Positions 53,948-63,001 of a stretch of DNA of 64,000 nt are shown piece by piece. The first letter of the stretch is position 1, and each line of letters begins with the position of its first letter. The translations under genes and the position numbers were made by a program. Where the stretch lies: positions 62,001 to 126,000 of the forward strand of contig CAYZMS010000002.1 in NCBI GenBank assembly GCA_964479625.1. The letters run 5' to 3'. Source of the stretch: CAYZMS01 sp964479625 (GTDB taxonomy: Bacteria; Bacteroidota; Bacteroidia; Chitinophagales; Saprospiraceae). Under the pieces are notes generated by a model. It searched no databases, had not been told where the DNA came from, and saw only the letters and a list, made by a program, of their open reading frames with translations.

Positions 53948-56900
53948 TTATTTTGTTATGGAATTCCGAATTCCTTGGAGGAGTTCTGCTGCCTCTTTTA
54001 GGCTGCCGATCTTGTCTTTTACCATGATAAAATGTCGTGTTGACTTCTTAAAGCTCAATCCCTGTTCAGGGCCCTTCACCGCTACGTACTGCAGCATTTG
54101 CTGGAAGCGCTCGCTTTCAAAAAAGGGCGATTGCGGTTGCTCTACAAAGTAGCACCTCAATTTATCATTTTTTAGGATCAATCGCTCGAATCCAAGCTCC
54201 CGGCAAACCCAACGCAACCGCAGTCCGTCAAATAATTCATATACGGGGCCGGGAATACGTCCGAACCGATCTCGTAATTGAGTTTGAAAAGCTTCGATCT
54301 CCTCCTCTGTCTCCAGTTGGTCCAGGCGAGTGTATAAATTCAGTCGTTCCTGGATACTGCTTACATAATCATCCGGGATGTGCATCTCCGTATCAGTATC
54401 GATCTGGACATCCCTTACGTAGATCTGTTTTGCATCAAGCTCCTCCTTGAATAAATCCTTGAACTCGTTTTCTTTCAGTTCCTGAATAGCTTCTTCCAAG
54501 ATGCGCTGGTAGGTCTCATATCCGATATCTGTGATGAAGCCGCTTTGTTCTGCGCCCAGCAAGTTACCGGCCCCACGGATATCCAGATCCCGCATGGCAA
54601 TGTCGAAACCGCTCCCCAGATCAGAGAATTCTTCCAGGGTTCTCAGCCGCTTCCGAGCCTCGGAAGTAAGAGTCGACATGGGCGGGCTGAACAAGTAGCA
54701 AAACGCTTTTTTATTCGACCGCCCAACCCGGCCTCGCAATTGGTGCAAATCGCTCAACCCGTATTGATGAGCATTATTAATGATCATCGTATTGGCGTTA
54801 GGAATATCTAAGCCGGTTTCGATAATGTTGGTAGAGACCAACACATCGTATTTTTTTTCTATAAAATCGAGTAAGGTTTTTTCCAGATTTCTTGCATCCA
54901 ATTGACCATGGGCCATGGCAACTTCCGCATCTGGACACAACCGCCGGACCATTGCCGCCACATCGGGTAGGTTTTTAACCCGATTATGTACAAAGAACAC
55001 CTGACCACCCCGGTCAATTTCATACTGTATGGATTCTTTGATCAGTGTTTCGCTGAAGATGCGTACTTCCGTATGAATAGGCTGCCGATTGGGCGGGGGA
55101 GTCCGAATGATGGAAAGGTCCCTCGCCGCCATCAGTGAAAATTGCAGGGTCCGGGGAATAGGGGTGGCGGTAAGGGTCAGCGTATCTACATTAACCTTAA
55201 GGTTCCTTAGTTTTTCTTTTGCACTGACTCCAAACTTTTGCTCTTCATCAATAATAAGCAGGCCCAGATCCTTAAAACCAACTTCCTTATTCAACAGCGC
55301 ATGTGTACCGATGACAATATCTGTTTTCCCGGCTTTGAGCGCCTCAAAGACCTCCCGTTTTTGTTTGGTAGTTCGAAAGCGATTGACATAATCCACGCTT
55401 ACCCCAAAGTCTTTGAGGCGTTCGCTGAATGTTTTGTAATGTTGAAGAGCCAGAATGGTGGTAGGTACCAATACAGCTACCTGTTTCCCATCCACCACAG
55501 CTTTAAAGGCTGCCCGAACCGCTACCTCAGTTTTGCCAAACCCAACATCACCACAGATCAGCCGATCCATAGGGTAAGCCTTGGTCATATCCTCTTTGAC
55601 ATCATGGGTAGACTTAAACTGGTCGGGAGTATCCTCATAAATAAAGGATGCTTCCAATTCGTTTTGCAGGTATCCATCTGGAGAAAAAGCAAACCCTTCT
55701 GAAGCACGCCGCTTGGCATATAGTTTGATCAATTCCCCGGCAATATCCTTTACTTTCTTTTTTGTGCGTCGCTTGAGGGCTTTCCAGGCGTCTGTTCCCA
55801 GCTTATTCAGCTTGGGCGCAGAACCGTCCTTTCCAACGTATTTTGAGATTTTGTGTAGCGAATTAATACTGACATATAAAACATCATTGTTTTTATAGAT
55901 CAGTCGAACGGATTCCTGAATATGGCCGTTAATGTCAATTTTTTCAAGTCCGGAATAGCGCCCTATCCCGTGGTCTATGTGGGTAACAAAATCGCCTGGC
56001 TCCAGCTCTCGCAGTAAGCGCATATTCAGCGCCTGATCCCTACCGAAACCCTCTTTTAGCTTATACCGATGAAACCGATCAAATATCTGATGATCGGTAT
56101 AGCAAGCTATTTGTAAATCCGGATCAATGAATCCCTGGTGAATAGCCTGAATAATAGGATGAAACTGAACCTCTGCATTCAGGTCTTCAAAAATGGCATA
56201 AAAGCGTTCGATCTGCCTTTTATTATCGGTGAAAAGGTAATTTTTCAGGCCCTTTTCGGAGTTCTCTTCCAGGTTTTCAATGAGCAGCTTGAAATTCTTG
56301 TTAAAGCTGGGTTGTGGACGCCCCGCGTAAATCACCTTGGTAGTAAAATCAATAGGCTGAGGGGCCTGAGACAAGGAAAGCAAAGGCCTTTTTTCTATAT
56401 CTTCCATTACCCCATGGGGATACAAAAAGGCCCGATCCCGAAAGATTTCCTTGATCTCTTCTTCCTCCAGAAGCTCGATTCCCCGGCTAAAATCCTGGGC
56501 CTTTTCAAAGCAGATCTGCAACTTATCCAGCAATACCTGAAAATCCTGGACCCAGATAAGGGTATTATCCGCCAAAATTCGAAAAAGAGAGACCTTATCC
56601 TCCTGCCCAAACCGGGTGTTCATGTTTGGTACAATTCCTACCGATTCAATCTTCCGGATGGACAATTGGGTTACCGGGTTAAAAGTACGAATGCTTTCTA
56701 CCTCCTCATCGAACAGTTCAATTCGGTAGGGGTATTCATTTCCATAGGAAAAAATATCCACGATACCTCCCCGAATGGCATATTGCCCGGGTTCAAAAAC
56801 GAAATCCTCCCGCTGAAATCCATGATCATTCAGAATGTCAATTACCGTGTCTACATCCAGTAATTCTCCTTTCCCAATGGTAATTCGCTCCGATTCTAAT

Positions 56901-57319
56901 AATGCAGGGTCAACCACCTTTTCGAATAGAGCCTCCGGATAGGTTACTACTAATTCTTTTTTACCTCGGTCATTACTTAGCCGGTTGATCGTTTCGGTAC
57001 GGGCCAGCACATTATTGGCATCCAAGCGATCAAAACTCGTTGGGCGTCGGAAAGAGTCCGGGAAAAACCGAACGCCCTGGTCTACCAATAGGCTGCTTAG
57101 GTTATTTTGAAAATAAGCGGCCTCCTCTTTATCATTAGCAATTACCAGCATGGGCCTGGGCGCTGCCAGCCACAGCCCGGTCAAAATAAAGGCAGGTTGA
57201 CTACCGACTGTGCCAAGCACCTGTAGACGAGCAGGGTCGGTAGTTTGAACAGATTCCAGTATCTGTTGAGTCCGCTTATCTTTCTGGTATAAATCGAGTA
57301 GGTGATGAAGATTTTCCAC
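53948..57319 (-). CDS. mfd: Transcription-repair coupling factor Mfd
   Basis: An 1123-residue SF2 translocase that removes RNA polymerase stalled at DNA damage and recruits UvrA. It has the UvrB-like N-terminal region, the RNAP-interacting domain (about residue 450-520, ELEPGDFVTHIDHGIGRYSG), and the RecG-like motor with Walker A GDVGFGKTEVA, DEEQKFGV (DExQ box) and SFmotif TLTATPIPRTLQ, followed by LVSTNIIETGLDIPNANTMI and the C-terminal domain. Length and order match bacterial Mfd. It is divergent from the rhodanese gene and has the phytase 7 bases behind it. Confidence 0.97.
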   Translation of the reverse strand: MENLHHLLDLYQKDKRTQQILESVQTTDPARLQVLGTVGSQPAFILTGLWLAAPRPMLVIANDKEEAAYFQNNLSSLLVDQGVRFFPDSFRRPTSFDRLDANNVLARTETINRLSNDRGKKELVVTYPEALFEKVVDPALLESERITIGKGELLDVDTVIDILNDHGFQREDFVFEPGQYAIRGGIVDIFSYGNEYPYRIELFDEEVESIRTFNPVTQLSIRKIESVGIVPNMNTRFGQEDKVSLFRILADNTLIWVQDFQVLLDKLQICFEKAQDFSRGIELLEEEEIKEIFRDRAFLYPHGVMEDIEKRPLLSLSQAPQPIDFTTKVIYAGRPQPSFNKNFKLLIENLEENSEKGLKNYLFTDNKRQIERFYAIFEDLNAEVQFHPIIQAIHQGFIDPDLQIACYTDHQIFDRFHRYKLKEGFGRDQALNMRLLRELEPGDFVTHIDHGIGRYSGLEKIDINGHIQESVRLIYKNNDVLYVSINSLHKISKYVGKDGSAPKLNKLGTDAWKALKRRTKKKVKDIAGELIKLYAKRRASEGFAFSPDGYLQNELEASFIYEDTPDQFKSTHDVKEDMTKAYPMDRLICGDVGFGKTEVAVRAAFKAVVDGKQVAVLVPTTILALQHYKTFSERLKDFGVSVDYVNRFRTTKQKREVFEALKAGKTDIVIGTHALLNKEVGFKDLGLLIIDEEQKFGVSAKEKLRNLKVNVDTLTLTATPIPRTLQFSLMAARDLSIIRTPPPNRQPIHTEVRIFSETLIKESIQYEIDRGGQVFFVHNRVKNLPDVAAMVRRLCPDAEVAMAHGQLDARNLEKTLLDFIEKKYDVLVSTNIIETGLDIPNANTMIINNAHQYGLSDLHQLRGRVGRSNKKAFCYLFSPPMSTLTSEARKRLRTLEEFSDLGSGFDIAMRDLDIRGAGNLLGAEQSGFITDIGYETYQRILEEAIQELKENEFKDLFKEELDAKQIYVRDVQIDTDTEMHIPDDYVSSIQERLNLYTRLDQLETEEEIEAFQTQLRDRFGRIPGPVYELFDGLRLRWVCRELGFERLILKNDKLRCYFVEQPQSPFFESERFQQMLQYVAVKGPEQGLSFKKSTRHFIMVKDKIGSLKEAAELLQGIRNSITK

Positions 57320-57484
57320 GACTGTAAAGGTACAATATAGTAATAGAAGGCCACGACATACAACAGGCCGGCTGCAGAATAGTTATGCGCAATGGATCAC
57401 AAAAAGTTGGTTATTAATTAAAGAGGTTTGTATTGGGTTTTATCCCAGGCATGCATTATCTTTTTTAAAGAAAAATCATTCGAA

Positions 57485-57903
57485 ATGAAAATGCTCTTAT
57501 TGGGTTATTGGTATTTACCCTGTCAACTACTTTTCATTCCTGTAATCGCCCCACTGGGGATTCATCGGCAACCAGCTCCAAAATGGAAGAAATTCCTGCC
57601 GGTGTCAGCCTTCAGACCCCCGAAGAATTTGCTGCATCTATTTTGCTGGAAGGGGCACAACTAGTGGATGTACGGACGTCTACTGAATTTGAAGCCGGCC
57701 ACATTGAAGGTGCCGTAAATATCAATTTTCAGGCCTCCCGCTTTTTAGAACAGGTGGAGGCTCAATTAGACAAGGACAGGCCTGTTCTATTGTACTGCCG
57801 TTCCGGTCGTCGATCTGCCAGTGCCGCAGAAAAAATGGAAAGTGCCGGCTTTAAGCAGTTGGTAGATCTGCAGGGCGGGTTTATCGCATGGGAAGCGCAA
57901 TAA
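57485..57903 (+). pseudogene. Rhodanese-like lipoprotein with a frameshifted start
   Basis: The rhodanese part is intact: TPEEFAASILLEGAQLVDVR, EFEAGHIEGAVNIN and the active-site loop CRSGRRS. In this frame the only start after the upstream stop is a TTG at 57508, which loses most of the signal peptide. The ATG at 57485 is in another frame. If one A is added to the run after ATGAAA, the protein begins MKNALIGLLVFTLSTTFHSC, a proper lipoprotein signal with lipobox. A one-base loss in a run of A, or a sequence error, is the likely cause. Rhodaneses move sulfur; here the exported form would act on thiols or cyanide in the envelope. Confidence 0.7.
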
Positions 57904-57911
57904 GTAATTGG

Positions 57912-57952
57912 AATGGAGTCTCAAAGCGGCCTGACCACCTTGAGACTCCATT
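57912..57952 (+). terminator. Terminator after the rhodanese gene
   Basis: AATGGAGTCTCAA (57912-57924) pairs exactly with TTGAGACTCCATT (57940-57952), 13 bp, followed shortly by T residues. It separates the rhodanese gene from the carotenoid genes. Confidence 0.8.
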
Positions 57953-58096
57953 AGTTATTTTTAGCCCCCTTCTTTTTTGTAATACTCTACTACCGCCTTT
58001 CGAACTAAACAAATACCTTGCTTTCCTGTTAAACCTCCGTTTTTCAAATATTTATAATAATGGTCAATTGTTTATCTGGAGTAAATTCTTAAATCT

Positions 58097-59569
58097 TTGA
58101 AGAAAAAGGTCATCGTAATTGGTTCGGGTTTTGCCGGTTTAGCAGCAGCTACCAGTTTAGCCCAAAAAGGTTTCACGGTAAAAGTGCTGGAAAAGAATGC
58201 AATCCCAGGCGGAAGAGCAAGGTCCTTTCAGGCGGAAGGCTTCACCTTTGATATGGGGCCTAGTTGGTATTGGATGCCCGACGTTTTCGAACAATATTTC
58301 AACCGCTTTGGAAAAAGTGTTTCAGACTATTACAATTTAGTTCGATTGGACCCCTCGTATGCTGTTTACTTCGGTAAAGAGGATATTATGCACCTGCCTG
58401 CAAATATGGAAGCGCTCGAAGCTCTTTTCGAACAATACGAAGCAGGAGCAGGAGCAAACCTTCGGAAATTTCTAAAGGAATCCGAATATAAATACCGGGT
58501 AGGAATGTCCGAATTTGTCCATAAACCCGGGCATAGCATCCTGGAATTTGCCGATATCCGGGTCCTTAGCAGCCTTTTTAAGCTTCAAATGCTGACCTCC
58601 CTGAGCGATTATGTTCGAAAGTTGTTCAAAAACGAACAGTTGATCAAACTACTGGAATTCCCGGTTCTCTTCCTCGGGGCCACCCCTCAAAAGACCCCAG
58701 CCATGTACAGCCTGATGAACTATGCCGATATGGCTCTGGGAACCTGGTACCCGATGGGCGGAATGCATAAGATCGTGGAAGGGATGATTCAATTGGCCAT
58801 GGAGTTGGGCGTACAGTTTCATTTCAATCAGGAGGTACGACAGATAATCGTACCCAATGGAATGGCCAGGGAGGTCATTACCCAGGATAATGCTTATCAG
58901 GCGGATGTGGTGGTTGGAAGTGCCGATTACCATCATGTCGACCAACACCTTCTGGAACCCGCCAAACGAAACTACGATCAAAAATACTGGGATAAAAGAG
59001 TTATGGCTCCCTCCTCCCTGCTTTTTTACCTGGGAGTCGACAAAAAGCTGAGCAACCTTCAGCACCATAACCTCTTTTTCGATGAGGACTTTCAACAGCA
59101 CGCAATAGAGATATACGAAAAACCCCAATGGCCCTCTAAACCCTTATTTTATGTTTGCGCTCCATCTGTTACAGACCCTTCGGTAGCGCCCGAGGGTAAG
59201 GAAAATCTATTTATTTTAGTACCCTTAGCTCCCGGTCTGGAAGATACGCAAGAGCAACGGGAGCGGTATTACCACATCGTAATGGACCGTTTAGAATCAC
59301 TGACCGGTCAGGAGATTCGCCCTTTTGTCAGCTATAAGCGTTCTTTTGCTCACCGAGATTTTGAATCAGATTATCACGCTTTCAAGGGCAATGCTTATGG
59401 TCTGGCCAATACCCTGCGTCAGACGGCATTTTTGAAGCCAAAACTCAAAAACCAAAAGGTTAAAAACCTGTTCTATACCGGACAATTAACTACTCCCGGC
59501 CCTGGCGTACCTCCATCTTTAATCAGCGGTCAGGTCGTCGCCAGAGAAATAAATAAAGCTTTCGGCTGA
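58097..59569 (+). CDS. crtI: Phytoene desaturase
   Basis: A 490-residue FAD enzyme that desaturates phytoene to lycopene. The FAD-binding GSGFAGLAAA is at residues 9-18, with the second beta strand ending in VLEKN, then GGRARSF, and the C-terminal carotenoid desaturase signature (FYTGQLTTPGPGVPPSLISG). The start is TTG at 58097; the frame has no ATG after the upstream stop, and TTG gives the standard opening MKKKVIVIGSG (TTG read as Met). It begins a crtI-crtB-crtY cluster, with 70 bases to crtB. Confidence 0.93.
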   Translation: MKKKVIVIGSGFAGLAAATSLAQKGFTVKVLEKNAIPGGRARSFQAEGFTFDMGPSWYWMPDVFEQYFNRFGKSVSDYYNLVRLDPSYAVYFGKEDIMHLPANMEALEALFEQYEAGAGANLRKFLKESEYKYRVGMSEFVHKPGHSILEFADIRVLSSLFKLQMLTSLSDYVRKLFKNEQLIKLLEFPVLFLGATPQKTPAMYSLMNYADMALGTWYPMGGMHKIVEGMIQLAMELGVQFHFNQEVRQIIVPNGMAREVITQDNAYQADVVVGSADYHHVDQHLLEPAKRNYDQKYWDKRVMAPSSLLFYLGVDKKLSNLQHHNLFFDEDFQQHAIEIYEKPQWPSKPLFYVCAPSVTDPSVAPEGKENLFILVPLAPGLEDTQEQRERYYHIVMDRLESLTGQEIRPFVSYKRSFAHRDFESDYHAFKGNAYGLANTLRQTAFLKPKLKNQKVKNLFYTGQLTTPGPGVPPSLISGQVVAREINKAFG

Positions 59570-59639
59570 ACCAAGTTGATTTCGTTCCATTAAATAGGCA
59601 TACCTAATACTCGATAGTTCGCCCTAAAGTCAGCAAATT

Positions 59640-60473
59640 ATGGACTTATACAGCAAAACCTGCCTGGATTGCAGTAAGTTGATCACCAGTGCTTACAGTA
59701 CCTCCTTCTCCATGGGTATTCGTGCGTTCGACAAGCGCTTTCGGGCCCCAATTTATGCCGTTTACGGCTTTGTTCGTTTCGCAGATGAAATTGTGGATAC
59801 CTTTCATGAATACGACAAGCCTAAGCTACTGGATCAATTTAGAAAAAGTACTTACCAGGCTATAGAGGAAGGAATTAGCCTTAACCCGGTCTTACAGTCC
59901 TTTCAACAGGTCGTTCGTAAGTATGGTATCGACAGGGAACTTATCGATGCTTTTCTTGATAGCATGGAAATGGACCTTCATTTTAATACTTATGAGGATA
60001 GCCTTTACAAGAAATATATATATGGCTCTGCAGAGGTAGTCGGCTTGATGTGTTTGAGGGTTTTCTGCGAAGGAGATAAAGAGCTATACGATCGATTGAA
60101 AGAATCGGCCTGTGCCCTTGGCTCCGCCTTTCAAAAAATCAATTTTCTAAGGGATATGGCCAGTGATTTTGATGAACGGGGCCGGGTGTATTTTCCAGGT
60201 GTAGACTTTACTCAATTTACCAATGAGGATAAGGCAGCCATCGAAGAAGACATTAAAAAGGATTTTGATGCCGGTTACGCCGGGATACTTCAATTACCCA
60301 AAGGGGTCCGATTTGGAGTCTATTTGGCATATGTGTATTACATTAATTTATTCCAAAAAATAAAAAATGCTCCTGCTAACCGGGTTATACAAGAGCGCAT
60401 TCGGGTCCCGGATAGCAGGAAAATGGTTCTCTTATTCAGCTCCGCCGTTCGAAATAGTCTGAATATTTTATAA
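59640..60473 (+). CDS. crtB: Phytoene synthase
   Basis: A 277-residue synthase that joins two geranylgeranyl diphosphate molecules into phytoene, the first step of C40 carotenoid synthesis. Aspartate-rich motifs bind Mg2+-diphosphate: FADEIVD (residues 47-53) and DMASD (172-176), with ERGRVYFP after it. Length fits CrtB and the crtI neighbour removes doubt versus squalene-type synthases. Its stop codon overlaps the start of the cyclase gene by one base (TAATG), so these are translationally coupled. Confidence 0.95.
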   Translation: MDLYSKTCLDCSKLITSAYSTSFSMGIRAFDKRFRAPIYAVYGFVRFADEIVDTFHEYDKPKLLDQFRKSTYQAIEEGISLNPVLQSFQQVVRKYGIDRELIDAFLDSMEMDLHFNTYEDSLYKKYIYGSAEVVGLMCLRVFCEGDKELYDRLKESACALGSAFQKINFLRDMASDFDERGRVYFPGVDFTQFTNEDKAAIEEDIKKDFDAGYAGILQLPKGVRFGVYLAYVYYINLFQKIKNAPANRVIQERIRVPDSRKMVLLFSSAVRNSLNIL

Positions 60474-61348
60474 TGTCAATAAAGGAAAACTCGACTGTTT
60501 TATTTCCAAGCCGAACGCCCGGGCGTCGGCTTCTTTTTTTTATTGCCCTTTTTGCTCTGGTCGCCTTACAGTGGATAACAGATACGGTCGAACCTGGGCA
60601 TTTTTTGATGGAAACAGATAAGGTACGTTTGATTCCCTGGCTGGAAAGTCCATTCAGTTACTTTTACCTGCATGCCTTTACCGTACTGCCGGTACTCGCC
60701 TTGAGTTTTGATCGAAATGTACACTACTACCGGAAATGGAAAGCGTTATTTCCCGCCATCCTTGGGGTGGGTGGTCTTTTTATTGCCTGGGATGCAGTAT
60801 TCACTCAGCGGGGGGTATGGGGGTTCAACCATGTCTATTTAACCGGGTGGGAAGCCTTTGGCCTTCCCGTGGAGGAATGGCTTTTTTTTCTGACAGTACC
60901 CTTTGCTTGTGTTTTTATTTATGAGTGCCTCAACTTCTATATAAAACCGGATCTTTTGGGCGCCTTTGAAAAGTATATTACGCTCTTCCTAATTGTATCC
61001 TTCACCCTGATCGGAGTCTGGCATTGGAGTCGCATGTACACGGCTACTACTTTTTTATTAACAGCCGGTTTTCTTCTTTATCACTATTTATTCGAACCTG
61101 CTTTTTACCGCGGTAGATTTTACCTTGCCTATCTGGTCATTCTTATCCCTTTCCTGGTAGTAAATGGTGTTCTGACTGGCGGTTATACAAAAGCACCGAT
61201 CGTAATCTATAACCCGGATGAGTATTTGGGCCTGAGAATTACCTCTGTACCGGCGGATGACGTCGTATATGGCTTCCTGTTGGTCTTTATGGTCGTGAGT
61301 TGGTTTGAAAGAAGGAAAAGCCTGCCTAAAACTTCGCCCCGATCGTAA
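60473..61348 (+). CDS. crtY: Lycopene beta-cyclase, fused CrtYc-CrtYd type
   Basis: A 291-residue membrane protein made of two related halves, the fused form of the heterodimeric CrtYcd cyclase. The first half has PVEEWLFF (residues 132-139) and the second PADDVVYGF (260-268), the acidic PxE(E/D)-type motif expected for the active site; each half carries about three helices. It converts lycopene to beta-carotene. With no crtZ or crtW nearby, beta-carotene would be the local product. Its 3' end overlaps the converging porin gene by 23 bases. Confidence 0.85.
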   Translation: MSIKENSTVLFPSRTPGRRLLFFIALFALVALQWITDTVEPGHFLMETDKVRLIPWLESPFSYFYLHAFTVLPVLALSFDRNVHYYRKWKALFPAILGVGGLFIAWDAVFTQRGVWGFNHVYLTGWEAFGLPVEEWLFFLTVPFACVFIYECLNFYIKPDLLGAFEKYITLFLIVSFTLIGVWHWSRMYTATTFLLTAGFLLYHYLFEPAFYRGRFYLAYLVILIPFLVVNGVLTGGYTKAPIVIYNPDEYLGLRITSVPADDVVYGFLLVFMVVSWFERRKSLPKTSPRS

Positions 61349-62810
61349 AGATGAAGTTATTCTGACGGAAGGTTCTTGCCACTATTGGAAAAGAAACCGT
61401 CTGGGTGGTATAGGGAGCGTAAAGCGGCGCTTCCCGGGCAGTGCCACCACGCCAGGCAACATCTAAATAAAACCCCTGCCCTCGGTATCCAAGACCCGCA
61501 CTATAGTTATATTTGGTATCATTCAGGTTTTGATAAGGTGAAGGCAATATCTGAATACCTCCCCGTAGTCGAAATGCATCCAGGGCAAGTTCCCCTCCCG
61601 CACGAATATTTATGACATCCTGCAGTTGGTTATTGATCTCTTCATTCAAAAAATCTTCGTCTTGCTGGAATCCTTCAAAACGATATTCCGCACTGGAATA
61701 ATCTACAAACTCCACATCACCACTTATGAACCCGCTTTTCCCGATTATAAAACCCAATCCACCGGTATACCGCCAGGGTGTCCGAAGTTTATATTCGAAC
61801 AAGGAGATCGAACTTCCACGCCCTTGAATAAAATCCCCCGAATCGTCTTCTTCTGAATTGTAATTATTAAATAAAAGGGTGGAGTATTCGTCATCCAGGT
61901 TAAAAACAATAGGGCTTTGAACAGAAGCCCCAAAGCGGATCGCCTGCGTTGGTCGCAAAATGATACCCAGGTTTGCATGTACACCGCTACCGGTAGTCAT
62001 TAGCTCTTCGGTATAACTTAAATCGTTAAAAAATGGGACCAGGCTACCCGACCCTGTACCCGGGTCGACTTCAACATATTCTTTTTCAAATTCATAATTG
62101 ATGATGGGTAAGCCGACTTTCAAACCGATCATCAATACCTCGTCGTAATTAGCCGCCAATGACAAGGCAAGCTCGTTGATGGAGCCTCTGGAAATAACTT
62201 CCTGTCGTCTGTCAATGGATGCCCCATTACTAAAAAAATAGTCTGTCTCATAAATACCATCTCCTTCCAGATCATAGACAACACTTGCCGAATCAGCCAC
62301 TATGAACTCGGGGTTATTAAATTGCCCCTGGTCCGCGAATTCCAGCCATCTTTCGGAAATAGAACCCACAGAGTTTCCCTCAAAGGTGAATACCTGGTTA
62401 AAATTACCCAGATGGTTAATGCTCACCCCAAAATTTACTTGTTTCCACCGAGGCGACCGGCGTGGTCGGGAAGTAAATACGAAACCGGCATTTTGGATGT
62501 TAAATACCGTCCGTTCATCCTCGACCAACATACTTGATCCGGCGTCCAGTAATTTTGATTCAGAAGTGTTGATCAATAAACCAGGTGAAAAAGAGAATTC
62601 CGATTTTCGAAACAGGGCCAAACCTGCAGGATTAATGTGTACTGCCGAAAGGTCAGCGCCAAGGGCGCTCATGCTCCCGCCAACCCCTACAAACCTGCCC
62701 GTACCGCCATAATCGAAATTGGAAAAACGGAGGGCATCCTCTACTGTTTGGGCAGAAAGAAATCCAAAACCAAAGGCGATAAGGATGACAGAGAGACCTA
62801 TTTTCTTCAT
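61326..62810 (-). CDS. FadL/OmpP1-like outer-membrane porin
   Basis: About 494 residues from the ATG at 62810, chosen to give a signal peptide (MKKIGLSVILIAFGFGFLSA); an earlier start at 62843 adds a polar tail. The mature opening (RFSNFDYGGTGRFVGVGGSM, then SALGADLSAVHINPAGLALF) is the FadL-like pattern for hydrophobic-compound transporters, and the C-terminus ends in aromatic Phe (NFIFTIGAKF) as in outer-membrane barrels. It probably carries hydrophobic molecules. It runs tail-to-tail into crtY, sharing 23 bases with it. Confidence 0.8.
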   Translation of the reverse strand: MKKIGLSVILIAFGFGFLSAQTVEDALRFSNFDYGGTGRFVGVGGSMSALGADLSAVHINPAGLALFRKSEFSFSPGLLINTSESKLLDAGSSMLVEDERTVFNIQNAGFVFTSRPRRSPRWKQVNFGVSINHLGNFNQVFTFEGNSVGSISERWLEFADQGQFNNPEFIVADSASVVYDLEGDGIYETDYFFSNGASIDRRQEVISRGSINELALSLAANYDEVLMIGLKVGLPIINYEFEKEYVEVDPGTGSGSLVPFFNDLSYTEELMTTGSGVHANLGIILRPTQAIRFGASVQSPIVFNLDDEYSTLLFNNYNSEEDDSGDFIQGRGSSISLFEYKLRTPWRYTGGLGFIIGKSGFISGDVEFVDYSSAEYRFEGFQQDEDFLNEEINNQLQDVINIRAGGELALDAFRLRGGIQILPSPYQNLNDTKYNYSAGLGYRGQGFYLDVAWRGGTAREAPLYAPYTTQTVSFPIVARTFRQNNFIFTIGAKF

Positions 62811-62912
62811 GGAGTTTTGTTTGATTTGAATGAAATCGCGCAACCATTGGATCCCATTCGCAAGAGTTTATGTACCTAGTATGACCAAAATAAAGAGGCT
62901 GTTGATAAACAA

Positions 62913-62942
62913 AGAGGGTGAAAACCAAAGCCTTCACCCTCT
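62913..62942 (-). terminator. Hairpin after the W/G/N-rich protein gene
   Basis: Perfect 10-bp stem, AGAGGGTGAA (62913-62922) and TTCACCCTCT (62933-62942), 60 bases after the gene's stop on the minus strand, followed by a T-rich stretch on that strand. Confidence 0.55.
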
Positions 62943-63001
62943 AAGGAACAACTGTAATACATTTTGAACGAATTAATACTTCAGTCGTTCAAATCAGCTT
63001 T

